From assembly GCA_002943765.1 (NCBI GenBank), contig PQWQ01000003.1, positions 620,001 to 684,000 of the forward strand: DNA of 64,000 nucleotides. The letters run 5' to 3'. The DNA comes from Psoroptes ovis. Lineage: Eukaryota > Arthropoda > Arachnida > Sarcoptiformes > Psoroptidae. How positions within the stretch are numbered: position 1 is the stretch's first letter; each line of letters opens with the position of its first letter. Below the pieces are notes generated by a model, which worked only from the letters and a program-made list of their open reading frames with translations, ran no database searches and was not told the origin of the DNA. Made by a program: the position numbers and the translations under genes. Below are positions 63,733-64,000 of the stretch, one piece after another.

Positions 63733-64000
63733 GTTAGTTTACAAGTTTCCATTTTTAAATTTAATTTATCAAACTGAGAAAAACACTTGTACTGTAACTG
63801 AATTATTGAATGAATGATCAAGAAAAATGTTTTGTTTTTTCGATCATTATTTTGTCATTTACATATCAGTTATTACAATCAGTGTTACAATTTTTCAAAA
63901 ATGCGAAAACAAAAATATCCCAAAACATGCCAAAACAACAACAACAACAATTGAACATGTAGGTGGTTGTGTTGTCGAACATTTTTAATTGTGTGAAATT
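63733..64000. other. Serine protease intron 3, truncated by window edge
   Basis: Begins GTTAGT right after the codon for the Gln of FPWQ. No acceptor plus catalytic-domain exon appears before the window ends. Confidence 0.6.

Noticed and set aside
1..64000. tRNA, rRNA or snRNA genes
   Set aside because: No convincing tRNA B-box (GGTTCRANYCC) in a cloverleaf context and no rRNA-like conserved stretches were noticed on either strand. A covariance-model scan was not possible.

Overview
This 64 kb window is nuclear DNA of a small-genome animal. It is very AT-rich. Coding regions use AT-rich codons and carry long Asn, Gln, His, Asp and Ser runs. Most introns are short (about 50-120 nt, GT...AG, typically GTAAGT donors). 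The gene set is metazoan: lamin with a CaaX box, VHL, MOB3, a LEDGF/HRP2-type PWWP-IBD protein, a disco/basonuclin zinc finger protein and a filzig-like serine protease. These features fit an arthropod. I infer an acariform (for example astigmatid/dust-mite-like) mite, but the sequence alone does not prove it. It is not bacterial: spliceosomal introns are everywhere.

Layout. 1-2930: non-coding, with two copies of an 80-bp mariner-type MITE. 2931-6218 (+): disco/basonuclin-like zinc finger protein, 5' end not found. 8054-9546 (+): mitochondrial phosphatidylglycerophosphate synthase PGS1. 10751-12506 (+): a bacterial-type diaminopimelate decarboxylase (LysA) homologue with introns that has lost its catalytic residues. 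12757-15771 (-): nuclear 5'-3' exoribonuclease XRN2/Rat1. 16036-18165 (+): ribosome biogenesis factor KRI1, head-to-head with XRN2. 18385-20858 (-): seven-exon Reeler-DOMON-cytochrome b561 protein (FRRS1-like). 25606-27179 (-): degenerate, truncated ABCG-like protein. 29321-31483 (+): lamin. 32423-32764 (+): unrecognised small ORF. 33253-37860 (-): MOB3. 40567-42451 (+): PWWP-IBD protein. 42804-43559 (-): VHL. 43778-48234 (+): mitochondrial cysteinyl-tRNA synthetase, head-to-head with VHL. 48235-61374: a 13 kb stretch with no recognised gene and five more MITE copies. 61375 to the right edge (+): filzig-like secreted serine protease, cut before most of its catalytic domain.

The genes do not form one pathway. 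Nearest to a theme are nuclear RNA and ribosome work (XRN2 plus KRI1, sharing a 264-bp divergent promoter) and mitochondrial housekeeping (PGS1, CARS2). The two divergent promoters (XRN2/KRI1 and VHL/CARS2) share two exact short words, TCACGCA and CTTTATGAA.

Most noteworthy is the LysA-like gene. It is bounded by host genes, has host-style introns, aligns along its whole length with proteobacterial-type LysA, yet has Arg where the PLP lysine should be and has lost the H-I-G, Gly-rich, EPGR and CESGD motifs. It looks like a horizontally acquired enzyme that became a conserved non-enzymatic protein, a parallel to how antizyme inhibitor relates to ornithine decarboxylase. A second apparent pseudoenzyme, the ABCG-like protein, keeps the fold signature of the ABC ATPase without its catalytic motifs.
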